A stretch of 64,000 nt of DNA from Pseudomonas vlassakiae (GCF_014269035.2 NZ_JABWRP020000014.1:124001-188000), one strand, 5' to 3'. Shown: positions 25,594-35,158, counted from the first letter of the stretch. Translations and numbers: made by a program. The notes: a model not told the origin generated them from the sequence alone.

Positions 25594-27057
25594 TCAGGCC
25601 ACCGCCTTTGCCGCACGCATCTTCTCGTTGAGGTGGTCGGCCAGCCTCAAGGCGAATTGCAGCAGTGGCATGGTCGGGTTCGAAGCCCCGCCGGTGGCAA
25701 ACACGCTGCTGCCAGCGACGTAAAGGTTTTCAATGCCAAACACCTTGCAATTGGTATCGACTACCCCGTCCTTGGCATTGGCCGCCATCCGCGTGGTGCC
25801 CATGTGATGCGCATGCGGTGACAACCTCAGCGGCAGGCTGGTGTCGTAGACGTAGTCGTTGAGCTTGACGAAACCCAGGCCCATTTCTGCGAACTGCTTG
25901 GCCAGTTCACTGCCGATGCACTTGATCGTGTGCCGGTCGCTGGCGCTCAGTACCCAGTTGACGTTGACCTTCGCCACCCCCAGGTCGTCCTGCTCGTCCA
26001 GCAGCGATATGCGGCTCTGCACGTTGGGGAACTGCTCGATCAGGGTGCTGATAACGCCATCGCCGGGGCAGCTGAACTTGGCCACGAATTCGATCTTGCT
26101 GGCCACGCCCATTTCGCAGGCCAGGTTTTCCAGGAAGTACTTCACCTCAGCCGTACGCCCGTAGGTGCGCACATCGGCCAGCACAGACGCCAGGACATTG
26201 CCTTTACCGGCGTGATACTCGGCGACGAAGGCATCGGTGGTGAAATACTGGCGGGGCTCCGTATCTTCGCCGCTGCGCAGGACGAAGGTACCCATGTCGA
26301 TATTCAGGTGCTCCATGAAGCACCGCCCGACCAGCCCGTCCTTGTGCACCACGCCGGCCTGCACCAGCGACTGGCTGTTGAGCAGTTGCCTGGCGTTTTC
26401 AATGGCCCCCATGGCGAGGATGTAATTGCGCGCGGTGACAGGCTGGCGCTTGCCGTCGTAGTCGGAAACCTGCACGGCCTTGAGCTGCCCAGCGGCCTGA
26501 TCGAACAGCAGGTCGACACAGTTGCAGTTGATGAATACATCCAGCCCAGGCGTTTCGTTGAGCGCCGTGGCGTACTTCTGCGCAAAGCGCGTTGGCGGGC
26601 TGAGCAGAAAGCGGTCGGCATCGAAATCGCCACCGTTGAGGCCCGCATTCACCGCGCGAAATTCCGCGCCCTGGGGCAGATCGACGATTTCCATGGCGCC
26701 TGGCAAATAGCGTTCGACTTCTGCATAGGGAATTGGCCAACCCGGCATGTCGACGGGTGGGGGCACGGCAAAATCAGAAGCAGTGAAAGGCCGGCAGCGG
26801 CCCATCCAGTGATTGGAGGTGCCGCCCAGGTAACGCAGGCGGGCTTCCCCGGGGTACAGCTCGAGGCCAGTGGAGGTGCACTTGTACAGCGCCTGCGAGC
26901 GCGGCGTGTATTCGCGCCCGCCACCTTCGAGCAACGCTACGCTCCAGCCGGCCGTGGCCAGGCGCAACGCCAGGGTGATCCCCGCCGGGCCTGCGCCCAG
27001 GATGCAGAAATCGTAGGCCTTTCGCAGGCTTTTGTCGGCGTCGTAATCCTTGATCAT
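25594..27057 (-). CDS. GMC-family FAD oxidoreductase
   Basis: A 487-residue flavoprotein. The N-terminal FAD motif is FCILGAGPAGITLALRLATA. LGGTSNHWMG marks the substrate/flavin contact region. The C-terminal GMC block is HHMGTTRMAANAKDGVVDTN with NLYVAGSSVFATGGASNPTM. GMC enzymes with this C-terminus oxidise sugar or polyol hydroxyls. It has no signal peptide of its own, but its ATG overlaps the stop of a 66-residue gene with a twin-arginine signal, so it may be carried to the periplasm by that partner. A role in oxidising an EPS sugar or precursor is inference. Confidence 0.87.
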   Translation of the reverse strand: MIKDYDADKSLRKAYDFCILGAGPAGITLALRLATAGWSVALLEGGGREYTPRSQALYKCTSTGLELYPGEARLRYLGGTSNHWMGRCRPFTASDFAVPPPVDMPGWPIPYAEVERYLPGAMEIVDLPQGAEFRAVNAGLNGGDFDADRFLLSPPTRFAQKYATALNETPGLDVFINCNCVDLLFDQAAGQLKAVQVSDYDGKRQPVTARNYILAMGAIENARQLLNSQSLVQAGVVHKDGLVGRCFMEHLNIDMGTFVLRSGEDTEPRQYFTTDAFVAEYHAGKGNVLASVLADVRTYGRTAEVKYFLENLACEMGVASKIEFVAKFSCPGDGVISTLIEQFPNVQSRISLLDEQDDLGVAKVNVNWVLSASDRHTIKCIGSELAKQFAEMGLGFVKLNDYVYDTSLPLRLSPHAHHMGTTRMAANAKDGVVDTNCKVFGIENLYVAGSSVFATGGASNPTMPLLQFALRLADHLNEKMRAAKAVA

Positions 27058-27254
27058 GAGCGTCCGTCCTGGAAGTATCCGACCGGCAATACCCAACCAT
27101 TGATGATGACGAAACCGCCCTTGGGCTCAGGGTTGCGCGCTGCCTTGGCATTGGCGCAGACACCGAACGCGGCCGCCCCGGCACTCAGCAAGACACAACT
27201 GCGGACAAAGCTTCTGCGCCCCAGCGAAGACGTACAAAACTGCAGCTTCCCCAT
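27054..27254 (-). CDS. Twin-arginine-signal microprotein, putative GMC partner
   Basis: A 66-residue protein. The N-terminus SLGRRSFVRSCVLLSAGAAA is a good Tat signal (RRSFVR followed by a hydrophobic h-region). After cleavage near ANAKA only about 30 residues remain, beginning RNPEPKGGFVIINGWVLPVG. Its TGA overlaps the ATG of the GMC oxidoreductase (ATGA), so the two are translationally coupled. Known periplasmic GMC dehydrogenases (gluconate, fructose, sorbitol) have a small Tat-signal subunit of about 15-20 kDa; this one is far smaller. The ATG at 27254 is preceded by GGGG; a GTG two codons earlier is also possible. Confidence 0.72.
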   Translation of the reverse strand: MGKLQFCTSSLGRRSFVRSCVLLSAGAAAFGVCANAKAARNPEPKGGFVIINGWVLPVGYFQDGRS

Positions 27255-27537
27255 GATCACAGCCCCATACCGTTGATTTTGTTATGCCCCGCGCACTGCT
27301 GCGGGCCTTGTCGGGCGACCATCAGGATCAATCGAAAACGCGCGTCAACAAGGTACCCCTATCGCAATCATAGGCATAACCAACGCCACTCGCCTGTGCT
27401 GGAACGTTCGCATCGCCACGTCTCGAATCGACTGCATGACTTCAATCTCCGACCGAATGGCTAGAAGTCACTATAGTTTCATTTAGCCACGATGCTAGCC
27501 TCCATCCAGCCCACCGAGGGATAGGTGCCTACAGCCC
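27255..27537. promoter_or_regulatory. Divergent intergenic region at the centre of the EPS locus
   Basis: These 283 bases separate the leftward block (starting with the Tat microprotein) from the rightward polymerase block. The right part, 27460-27500, is AT-rich with a TATAGT at 27472-27477, but I see no matching -35. It should hold promoters for both blocks. A 63-codon ORF on the plus strand here lacks a ribosome binding site and looks spurious. Confidence 0.5.
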
Positions 27538-29064
27538 ATGCCAGAACATTTGCGAGCCCTGGTCGTCATTCTGCTTGTGGCCAGTGTGGTTTTCTTCATG
27601 GCCCGCCGTCCGGCGGCCGATCTGATCGCCGTTGCGGACTTCAAGCGGCGCCGCAATCTATGGTTCACCCTGACCCTGATGGCGTTCTTCGCCCACAGTT
27701 TCTGGGTGTATGCCGCAGCCGCCACGGTCATCCTGCTGGTCGCCAGGCGACGTGAGCACAACCCGCTGGCGCTGTTTTTCATGCTGTTGTTCCTGATCCC
27801 GCCGGCGATGACCGAAATACCTGGCTTTGGCGTGATCAACTACCTGTTCGACATCAATCACCAACGGGTACTGACCCTGTGCGTGCTGCTCCCGGCGGCG
27901 CTGGTGCTGAGCAGGCAAAGCGAGAGCGTTCGCTTCGGCCGGCTGCTGCCCGACAAGCTGCTGCTGGCCAGCCTGGTACTGACCAGCGTGCTGGCGCTGC
28001 GCGAGACCACGGTCACCGACACGCTGCGCCAGGTGTTGAGCCTGTACATCGATGTGTTTCTGCCCTACTACGTGGCCAGCCGTGGCTTGCGCGAACTCAA
28101 TGACTTCAAGGACGCCATGCTCGCGTTCGTCCTTGTTGGCTTCCTCCTGGCGCTGCTCGGGGTCGCCGAGTATGTCCGTCACTGGCTGCTGTACAACGCC
28201 CTGCTCGATGCCCTGGGGCTGCAATGGGACATGAAGGCCTACCTGAGCCGTGGAGGCTCGCTGCGTGCCAGTGTCACCACCGGCCAAGCCATCGTGCTCG
28301 GCTACGTGATGGCGGTGGCCGTGGGTTTGTTCCTGTTCGTCCAGCACTTCGTGCAGCGGCCTGCGCACCGCTACCTGGGCGCCCTGCTCCTGGCTGCCGG
28401 GCTGTTTGCGCCACTTTCGCGCGGCCCGTGGATCGGCGCCGGGGTGATCGTGGTGGTGTTCATCGCACTGGGCCGGCACGCGGTGTCACGCCTGGCATTG
28501 CTGGCCCTGGCCGGGGTATTGAGCCTACCGCTGCTGAGCGTCATGCCCGGTGGCGACAAGATACTCGACCTGCTGCCCTTCATCGGCAAAGTGGACACAG
28601 AGAACATCACCTACCGCCAACGCCTGCTCGACAATTCGTGGATCGTCATCCAGCGCAACCCGCTGTTCGGCTCCTTCGATTACCGCAGCACCCCGGAAAT
28701 GCAGTCCATGATCCAGGGCGAAGGGATCATCGACATCGTCAACACCTACGTCGGCCTGGCCCTGCGCATCGGCTTGGTGGGGCTGGGGCTGTTCCTGGGC
28801 TTTTTCGCCTGCATCCTGCTGGGTATCTACCGGGCGATGCGCGCGGTCAGCGACAACGCTGACCCGTACCGCCTGCTGGGGCGTGTGTTGCTGGCGACCT
28901 TGCTGGGGATCCTGGTCACCATTTTCACCGTCAGCAGCATCACCGTCATCCCGATCGTGTACTGGTCGATTGCCGGGCTCAGCGTCGCCTACATACAGAT
29001 GATGCGCCGACAGGCCATTGAAGAGCCCCGCCAGGTGACCACCATCAGCCTTCAACCGAGGTAG
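27538..29064 (+). CDS. Wzy/WaaL-like O-antigen polymerase/ligase family protein
   Basis: A 508-residue integral membrane protein with about ten or more hydrophobic segments. A longer polar region lies in the C-terminal half (GGDKILDLLPFIGKVDTENI, TYRQRLLDNSWIVIQRNPLF), which matches the large periplasmic loop of the Wzy_C/WaaL family. In this setting it is the likely EPS polymerase that joins lipid-linked repeat units at the periplasmic face. It is the first gene of the rightward block, with the glycoside-hydrolase-like gene 4 bases downstream. Confidence 0.85.
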   Translation: MPEHLRALVVILLVASVVFFMARRPAADLIAVADFKRRRNLWFTLTLMAFFAHSFWVYAAAATVILLVARRREHNPLALFFMLLFLIPPAMTEIPGFGVINYLFDINHQRVLTLCVLLPAALVLSRQSESVRFGRLLPDKLLLASLVLTSVLALRETTVTDTLRQVLSLYIDVFLPYYVASRGLRELNDFKDAMLAFVLVGFLLALLGVAEYVRHWLLYNALLDALGLQWDMKAYLSRGGSLRASVTTGQAIVLGYVMAVAVGLFLFVQHFVQRPAHRYLGALLLAAGLFAPLSRGPWIGAGVIVVVFIALGRHAVSRLALLALAGVLSLPLLSVMPGGDKILDLLPFIGKVDTENITYRQRLLDNSWIVIQRNPLFGSFDYRSTPEMQSMIQGEGIIDIVNTYVGLALRIGLVGLGLFLGFFACILLGIYRAMRAVSDNADPYRLLGRVLLATLLGILVTIFTVSSITVIPIVYWSIAGLSVAYIQMMRRQAIEEPRQVTTISLQPR

Positions 29065-29068
29065 TTCG

Positions 29069-31669
29069 ATGCCCAGCCTTGCCCTGTGTACATGGACCCG
29101 CACATCGCTACTGGTCGGCCTGCTGGCATTGCCAGTGGGCGCCTGGGCATCCGAGTGGGTGGTGCGAGTCGACGAACAGAACGGCCTGCCCACATTGACC
29201 CACGGCGGTGGCCCGGCGTTTGTCCCCAGCTTTGACTTCTGGGGCGCGAACTGGGGCTGGACCGGGTTCTATCCGACGCTCAAGGTCGATGGCCCCTACC
29301 GTTACACGCTGAGCGGCACCAACAAGGACCTGGACTTCGACCTCAAGGCCGTCATCCATAAGCCCCAGGCGCAAACCCTCAGCTGGGACTTCGACCTGCA
29401 GGCGCACAGCCGGCAGAGCGACGTGATGGGTGGCGGTATCGTCTGGCGCTTCGACCCCACGCTGATTGCCGGGGAAATGGGCGACCCGGTGCTGTTGCCC
29501 GACAACCGCGGCTGGGCGTGGGGCAAGAACCCGCAAGGGCCGCACGTCGAAATGCGCTTCGATCCACCGCTGGCCAAGGTCTATTTCGAACGCGGCAACA
29601 CCGACCAGGTGCGCACCTTCTTCTACACCGACCCGATCAAGCCTGGGCAACAGCACATCAAGGCGCAGCTCAGCGTGACCGGGGATATCACCATTGGCCA
29701 GACCGCGACGGAACGCTTCGGCATGAGCGACCCCACGACGTGGCCGGATGACCAGCTCGACTGGCGCACCTCACCGGTCGACCTGTCGTTCCTCAACGCG
29801 CCGGAGAAACCGGCCGGCAAGCGCGGCTTCGTCAAGGCCGAGGGTGAGCAGCTGGTGTTCGCCGACGGCACCCCGGTACGCTTCTGGGGGACCAACCTGT
29901 CGGCCTATTCGCTGTTCCGTACACCCGACGAGGAAATCAGGCTGCAGGCCAAGCGCCTGTCGGCGCTGGGTTTCAACCTCGTGCGCCTGCACCATCACGA
30001 CTCCCCTTGGGTGACGCCCAACATTTTCGGCGACCTGCAGCAGATCAAGGACACGCAAACGCTCAGCGCCGAGTCGTTGAAGAAGATCGACCTGTGGGTC
30101 AAGAGCCTCAAGGACGAAGGCATCTATGTCTGGCTCGACCTGCATGTGTCGCGGCCAGTCACGGCCGCTGACAACATTTATGGCTTCGACGAGTTGCCCA
30201 AGGACCATGGTGTCGCCGGGCTCAAGGGCTACCTGTTCGTCAACGCCAGCATGCAGCAGGCCTTGAAGCGCTTTGCCGAACAGTACCTGACCCACGTCAA
30301 CAGCTATACCGGGCTGGCCTACAAGGATGACCCGGCGATTGCCGCCGTGCTGATCACCAATGAGAACGACGTCACCCACCACTTTGGCAACGCGCTGCTA
30401 CCCGACAAGGAGGTACCCAAGCACAGCAAGCTCTACATGGACCAGGCCAAGGCCTTTGCCGAGCGCCATGACCTGCCCGCGGACAAGACCTGGCGTGCCT
30501 GGGAGCATGGCCCTTCGAAGCTGTTCCTCAACGACCTCGAGCAGCGTTTCTATGCCGACATGATCGGTTACCTGCGCACGCTGGGCGTCAAGGTGCCGAT
30601 CGCCACCACCAGCACCTGGGGCCTCAATGGCTTGTCCTCGCTGCCTGCACTGACTGCCGGTGATGTGGTCGACGCCCACAGTTACGGCGGCCTCGGCCAA
30701 CTGGAGAAGAACCCGCTGAGCAGCGACGGCATGATCAACTGGCTGGGCGCGGCGCAGGTGCTGGGCAAGCCGATGACCGTCACCGAGTGGAACGCCGAAC
30801 CCTTCCCCCTGCCTGACCGCCACACGCTGCCGCTGTACGTGGCCGGCACCGGCAGCCACCAGGGTTGGGACGCGATCCTGCAGTACGCCTACAGCCAGCA
30901 GGCGTTCTTTGAACAATGGCGCCGGGCCGACAACTGGAACGCCTACAACGACCCGGGGCTGATCGCCACCCTTCCCGCCGCCGCCCTGCTCTATCGGCGC
31001 GAGGACGTGCACCAGGCCAAGACCCGCTACGTCTTTGCACCCGCGGCAGAAACACTGTTCAACCAGGACATCTCGCCAGCCAACTCGGTGATGTTGCGCA
31101 CGGCCATGGAAAAAGGCCGCCTGCAGATCGCCATGCCGCACACCCAGCAGTTGCCGTGGCTGCGGGCCGGCACGCTGCCGGCCGACGCGCAGGTGCTGAA
31201 AGACCCGGGGCAGTCACTGATCGATGCCAATGCCAGCGAAGCCGTCAGCGACACCGGCGAGCTGCGTCACAACTGGCAGCAGGGCCTCTACACCATCGAT
31301 ACGCCCATGACCCAAGCGGCGAGCGGCTGGCTTGGCGGCCAGTCGCTCAACGTCGGCGACATTCAGGTCCAGCTGAAAACCGGCTATGCCAGTGTCGTGG
31401 TGCAGAGCCTGGACAGCAAGCCGCTTGCCCAGTCGCGCAGCCTGCTCATTTCACTGGGCAGTCGCGCCATCCCCAGGCCCGAAGACGTCACGCCCTTCCA
31501 TGTCGAACCACTCGACGGCAGCCTGAGCATCAAGGCGCCGGCTGGCCTGAAACTCTACAGCCGCAGCAGCGATGGCAAGGAAAATGCCTTGCCGGCGAGC
31601 TACAAGGATGGGCGCTACCTGATCACGTTCGATGGCCAGCACATGGCCAACTGGCTGTTCTTGAAATAG
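29069..31669 (+). CDS. Exported glycoside-hydrolase-like protein
   Basis: An 866-residue protein with a signal peptide (TSLLVGLLALPVGAWA). The N-terminal 240 residues look like a beta-rich domain. The centre is a TIM-barrel glycosidase of the GH5/clan A kind: FWGTNLSAYSLF, NLVRLHHHDSPW, a probable acid/base Glu in LITNENDV (about residue 430) and a nucleophile-like Glu in TVTEWNAEPF (about 570). The C-terminal 200 residues are again beta-rich. Between a polymerase gene and galE it probably trims or processes the EPS in the periplasm. Family number and substrate need a profile search. Confidence 0.82.
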   Translation: MPSLALCTWTRTSLLVGLLALPVGAWASEWVVRVDEQNGLPTLTHGGGPAFVPSFDFWGANWGWTGFYPTLKVDGPYRYTLSGTNKDLDFDLKAVIHKPQAQTLSWDFDLQAHSRQSDVMGGGIVWRFDPTLIAGEMGDPVLLPDNRGWAWGKNPQGPHVEMRFDPPLAKVYFERGNTDQVRTFFYTDPIKPGQQHIKAQLSVTGDITIGQTATERFGMSDPTTWPDDQLDWRTSPVDLSFLNAPEKPAGKRGFVKAEGEQLVFADGTPVRFWGTNLSAYSLFRTPDEEIRLQAKRLSALGFNLVRLHHHDSPWVTPNIFGDLQQIKDTQTLSAESLKKIDLWVKSLKDEGIYVWLDLHVSRPVTAADNIYGFDELPKDHGVAGLKGYLFVNASMQQALKRFAEQYLTHVNSYTGLAYKDDPAIAAVLITNENDVTHHFGNALLPDKEVPKHSKLYMDQAKAFAERHDLPADKTWRAWEHGPSKLFLNDLEQRFYADMIGYLRTLGVKVPIATTSTWGLNGLSSLPALTAGDVVDAHSYGGLGQLEKNPLSSDGMINWLGAAQVLGKPMTVTEWNAEPFPLPDRHTLPLYVAGTGSHQGWDAILQYAYSQQAFFEQWRRADNWNAYNDPGLIATLPAAALLYRREDVHQAKTRYVFAPAAETLFNQDISPANSVMLRTAMEKGRLQIAMPHTQQLPWLRAGTLPADAQVLKDPGQSLIDANASEAVSDTGELRHNWQQGLYTIDTPMTQAASGWLGGQSLNVGDIQVQLKTGYASVVVQSLDSKPLAQSRSLLISLGSRAIPRPEDVTPFHVEPLDGSLSIKAPAGLKLYSRSSDGKENALPASYKDGRYLITFDGQHMANWLFLK

Positions 31670-31744
31670 GGCATATCGCCATCTACAGTCATTGAAGCCC
31701 TGTACACCAGGCATTCAACGCTGCGTCTGCTCCAGGAGGATTGG

Positions 31745-32707
31745 ATGAAGTATCTGGTTGTCGGTGGTGCAGGTTATATCGGCTCACACATGGTCAAGCA
31801 CCTGCTGCGTGCCGGCCATGACGTGGTGGTGGCAGACCTCCAGGCGCCGGCATCCGGCGTCGAATGGGTGTGCCTGGACATTGCCGACGGCCACGCGCTG
31901 GACACCCTGTTCAGCGACTACCACTTCGAGGCCGTGTTCCACTTCGCCTCGTTCATCCAGGTCGGCGAGTCGGTGGCAGACCCCGACAAGTATTACTTGA
32001 ACAACGTCTGCTCGACCCTCAGCCTGCTGGAGGCCATGGTACGGGCAGGCATCAAGCGGCTGATCTTCTCCTCCAGCGCCGCGGTATACGGCGACCCCCT
32101 GTCTGTTCCCATCGACGAGCAACACCGCAAGCTGCCGATCAACCCGTACGGGCGCACCAAGTGGATGGTGGAGCAGATGCTCGAAGACTTCGACCGGGCC
32201 TATGGCCTGCGTTCGGTCAGCTTGCGCTATTTCAATGCCGCAGGCGCTGACCCGGACGGTGAGTTGGGCGAATGCCACGAGCCGGAAACCCACCTGATTC
32301 CATTGATCCTGCAGGCGGCCTCCGGGCGACGCGAAGCCGTGACCGTGTTCGGCCATGACTACGACACCCCGGATGGCACCTGCATCCGCGACTATATCCA
32401 CGTTGCCGACCTGGCCTGCGCGCACGCCCTGGCCGTGGAGTACCTGCAGGCCGACGGCGCGACGACGGCGTTCAACCTGGGCAACGGGTTGGGGTTCTCG
32501 GTGCAGGAAGTGATCGATACTGCGCGGTCGGTTACCGGGCGGCAGATCAATGTGATCGAGGCCCCACGCCGCGCTGGCGACCCGCCCCGGCTGGTGGCGG
32601 ATGCCGAGAAAGCCAGGTCCGTGCTGGGCTGGCAGCCTGCGCTCAGGTCACTGGATGAGATCGTCAGTCATGCGTGGGCGTGGGAGTTGAAGTATCCCTG
32701 GAGGTGA
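31745..32707 (+). CDS. galE: UDP-glucose 4-epimerase
   Basis: The 320-residue short-chain dehydrogenase-type epimerase has the NAD motif GGAGYIGSH (residues 7-15), the catalytic SSSAAVYG segment (from about 109) and YGRTK with Y135 and K139. It interconverts UDP-glucose and UDP-galactose and so would supply UDP-galactose for the EPS. GGAGG lies 5 bases before the ATG. It ends the rightward block and is followed by a hairpin. Confidence 0.93.
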   Translation: MKYLVVGGAGYIGSHMVKHLLRAGHDVVVADLQAPASGVEWVCLDIADGHALDTLFSDYHFEAVFHFASFIQVGESVADPDKYYLNNVCSTLSLLEAMVRAGIKRLIFSSSAAVYGDPLSVPIDEQHRKLPINPYGRTKWMVEQMLEDFDRAYGLRSVSLRYFNAAGADPDGELGECHEPETHLIPLILQAASGRREAVTVFGHDYDTPDGTCIRDYIHVADLACAHALAVEYLQADGATTAFNLGNGLGFSVQEVIDTARSVTGRQINVIEAPRRAGDPPRLVADAEKARSVLGWQPALRSLDEIVSHAWAWELKYPWR

Positions 32708-32713
32708 CAGCCA

Positions 32714-32744
32714 GCCCCTTCACGGTTGCTCGACGCGAAGGGGC
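32714..32744. terminator. Hairpin between convergent galE and kinase genes
   Basis: GCCCCTTC and GAAGGGGC form an 8-bp stem with a 15-base loop inside the 47-base gap between two convergent genes. A T-run is lacking. It probably serves both transcripts. Confidence 0.5.
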
Positions 32745-32754
32745 CACCTCTCAC

Positions 32755-33561
32755 TCAATAGTAGGTCCGCGGTTGCTCATCCGCCTTGTTCAACACTGCC
32801 CCCACCAGGTTCGATGAAGCCAGGTGATACAGGCAATCCTCGATATCCTTCTTGCTGTTCATGCCATTGGCCACCACCAGCAGCACACAGTCGAACCTCG
32901 GCAGCACAGTGATCGCGTCGTCCGAACTCAGCAGTGGCGGCAAATCGAAGATGCAGATCCGCGATTCATAACGGTCGCGCAGCTCGCCGATCAGGGTGTT
33001 CACCTTGGGCGACGACAGTACCTCGGTAGACATCGGTACCGGCTCGCGTGTCGGCAGCACGACGAAGCGTGGCAGGGTCGGATTGACCAATGCCTCTTCG
33101 AGCCAGGCCTTGCCATCGAGCACGTCGTTCAGCGCCTTCTCCATCGGCAAGCCGAGGCTGCTGCCAACCCGTGGGCGACGCAGGTCGAAGTCCACCAGCA
33201 AAGCGGTCTTGTTGGTGTGGTGGGCGATGCTCATGGCCAAGTTGACCGCCAGCACCGTCTTGCCCGCCTCGGGGGTTGGCGAGGTAATCGCCAGCGTGCG
33301 CCAGCCATTGTCCTCCATGGCCTGCAGCACCTGGGTGCGCAACAGGTCGATCGCCCCGCTCATGTTCGAGTTCTTGTTGAAGGAAACGATCCGGTTGCGC
33401 TCCAGGTGGTCCGCATTGAGCGGCACCACCTTGGTCTGCACGTAATCGAACAGCCCGAGTTCCCCGGGTTTGTCCATGACCGATGGCACCTGCGCCGTAT
33501 CGGACGTGGCTGGCGAAACCTGGTGAATGTTCTTACCAATAGCCGGCGTACTTCTGTCCAT
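32755..33561 (-). CDS. CpsD/CapB-type tyrosine-protein-kinase-like ATPase
   Basis: A 268-residue P-loop ATPase with Walker A SPTPEAGKT (about residues 94-102), the Walker A' segment TALLVDFDLRRPRVGSSLGL and IFDLPPLLSSDDAI as Walker B. It matches the cytoplasmic BY-kinase partner of a Wzc-like protein, and resembles the autokinase found in exosortase-linked EPS loci. The C-terminus ends PRTYY, so only two tyrosines form the usual phosphorylated tail. It follows the chain-length gene after 11 bases. It should cycle with that protein to control EPS chain length and export. Confidence 0.88.
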   Translation of the reverse strand: MDRSTPAIGKNIHQVSPATSDTAQVPSVMDKPGELGLFDYVQTKVVPLNADHLERNRIVSFNKNSNMSGAIDLLRTQVLQAMEDNGWRTLAITSPTPEAGKTVLAVNLAMSIAHHTNKTALLVDFDLRRPRVGSSLGLPMEKALNDVLDGKAWLEEALVNPTLPRFVVLPTREPVPMSTEVLSSPKVNTLIGELRDRYESRICIFDLPPLLSSDDAITVLPRFDCVLLVVANGMNSKKDIEDCLYHLASSNLVGAVLNKADEQPRTYY

Positions 33562-33572
33562 CGCTGCGCTCC

Positions 33573-35138
33573 CTATTCAAACCGAGCCATAGCTTTGAAA
33601 AGCAGGAGGTCCAGAGGCATGTAGAACATGTGGACACCCACCAACAGGATAGCAACCACCAGCAAAGCGGCAGCGATCATCATGCTCAGCAGCCGCTTGC
33701 GCCTGGCCTTTTCCGCCTTGGTCGCGATATACGGCACAGCCACCAGCACGCGCCGGCCCAGTACGCTCTCCAGGGCACCGACACCGCGCACGCGCTGATT
33801 GAGCATTTCCAGCAGCATTACCAGGCCACCGCCTGCGGCCGGGGCCAGTACCAGGCCAAGGGCGACGATCTTCTTGCGGTTGGGTTTGACCGGTTTTTCC
33901 GGCATCAGCGGCGGCTCCAGCAACACGAAGCGCTCGGCCTTGTTCTCTTGTTCGAGGCTTTCGGTGATTTTCGCGCCCATTTCCTTGTTGCGGATTTCCT
34001 CGTACTTCTTGCGCGCGTTGTCGTGATCGCGCATCAGCGTCACCAAGCCGCGCTCGACTTGCGGTGCCTCGAGGATATCGGCCTCGTAGCCTTCCATCTT
34101 GGTGGTCAGCTGGCGCTTCTGCTCGGCCAGCGAGGCGATGCGCGATTGCGCGGCAGCCATCTTGGTACGGACCCTGGCGGCATCCAGGTTGGTGGCTCCG
34201 GCGGCGGCGATACCCTGGTCGCCAGAAGCCTTGAGCGCGTCGATCTTGCGCTTGACCGCCACCACATCCGGGTGCGCTTCGGTGTATTTCGTCAGCAGGC
34301 GCGCATACTCTGCCTTCAGCCCTGGCAGGTCTTGCGGATCGGGCGCAACGGCCTTGCCGTTGGCGGTCTGGGCCGGCGCGCCGGCATTGGCTGCGGCCAG
34401 TTCCAGTTCCAGGTAGCGCAGTTCTTCCTGTGCTGACTTGTAGTCGCGGTCCACTTCGCGGAACTCAAGCTCCGAACGCGACAGCATGCTCATGCGCAGT
34501 TGCTGGTTCTCGGGCAATGCGTTGGCGTGGGTCTGCTTGAAGTCGGCCAGCTGGTTTTCCAGGTCGGCCAGCTCGGCACCGAGCTTGTTGGCTTCCTGGG
34601 TGAGGAATTCGGTGGTTTCGGTGGCGCGTTCGGTGCGCTGCTTCATGTTCTCGTTGAGGAACAGCGACACCAGCTCGTCAGCCACTTCCTTGGCCACTTC
34701 GGCGCGTTTGTCTTCGTAGGAAACCGTAAAGGCCACGGTGGCCTCGCCGCGCCCCTTGACGTAGGTGCTGAGCGTGGCGACCACGATCGCACTGCGCATC
34801 TGCTCGATCTTGTCGGTTTCGCTGAAGCGGCTGCCGCGGTCGGCGAACAGGTTGTACTTGTCGATGATCCGCAGCAGGTTCTCGCGAGTCATCACTCGCT
34901 GGCGGATGACCTCGATACGCTCATCGGCAAAGGTATTGTTGCCGGCCGAGACCAGGTCCGGGGAGATCTGCTGCGACTCCACCAGAATGGTCCCGGTCGA
35001 CTGATAGATCGGCGGAACGCTGATCGCCACCCCGATGGTGGCGGCCACCACGACCACTATGACGATCCCCAACAACAAGGCACGGTCCTTGATGATGGCG
35101 ATGTAATCTTTGATAGAGAGCTCGTACTCAGATTTCAT
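33573..35138 (-). CDS. Wzc/GumC-like polysaccharide chain-length (PCP) protein
   Basis: A 521-residue inner-membrane protein with a Wzz domain and membrane helix near the N-terminus (IVIVVVVAATIGVAISVPPI), a long periplasmic coiled-coil region (about 160-420) with GNVR-like sequence, and a C-terminal membrane helix followed by a short cytoplasmic part. The cytoplasmic kinase domain is not fused but encoded by the next gene, as in a two-component CapA/CapB arrangement. A further hydrophobic stretch near the end (MMIAAALLVVAILLVGVHMF) is unusual and suggests an extra membrane span. Confidence 0.88.
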   Translation of the reverse strand: MKSEYELSIKDYIAIIKDRALLLGIVIVVVVAATIGVAISVPPIYQSTGTILVESQQISPDLVSAGNNTFADERIEVIRQRVMTRENLLRIIDKYNLFADRGSRFSETDKIEQMRSAIVVATLSTYVKGRGEATVAFTVSYEDKRAEVAKEVADELVSLFLNENMKQRTERATETTEFLTQEANKLGAELADLENQLADFKQTHANALPENQQLRMSMLSRSELEFREVDRDYKSAQEELRYLELELAAANAGAPAQTANGKAVAPDPQDLPGLKAEYARLLTKYTEAHPDVVAVKRKIDALKASGDQGIAAAGATNLDAARVRTKMAAAQSRIASLAEQKRQLTTKMEGYEADILEAPQVERGLVTLMRDHDNARKKYEEIRNKEMGAKITESLEQENKAERFVLLEPPLMPEKPVKPNRKKIVALGLVLAPAAGGGLVMLLEMLNQRVRGVGALESVLGRRVLVAVPYIATKAEKARRKRLLSMMIAAALLVVAILLVGVHMFYMPLDLLLFKAMARFE

Positions 35139-35158
35139 AGTGGCCACCAATCCGAAAT

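Noticed and set aside
27273..27464. 63-codon plus-strand ORF in the EPS divergent region
   Set aside because: No ribosome binding site and a composition rich in Arg and His unlike a real protein; it lies across the presumed promoters.
27538..29064. Polytopic membrane protein considered as a possible exosortase
   Set aside because: Its length and large C-terminal-half polar loop fit the Wzy/WaaL family. I did not see the Cys/Arg/His arrangement expected of exosortases.
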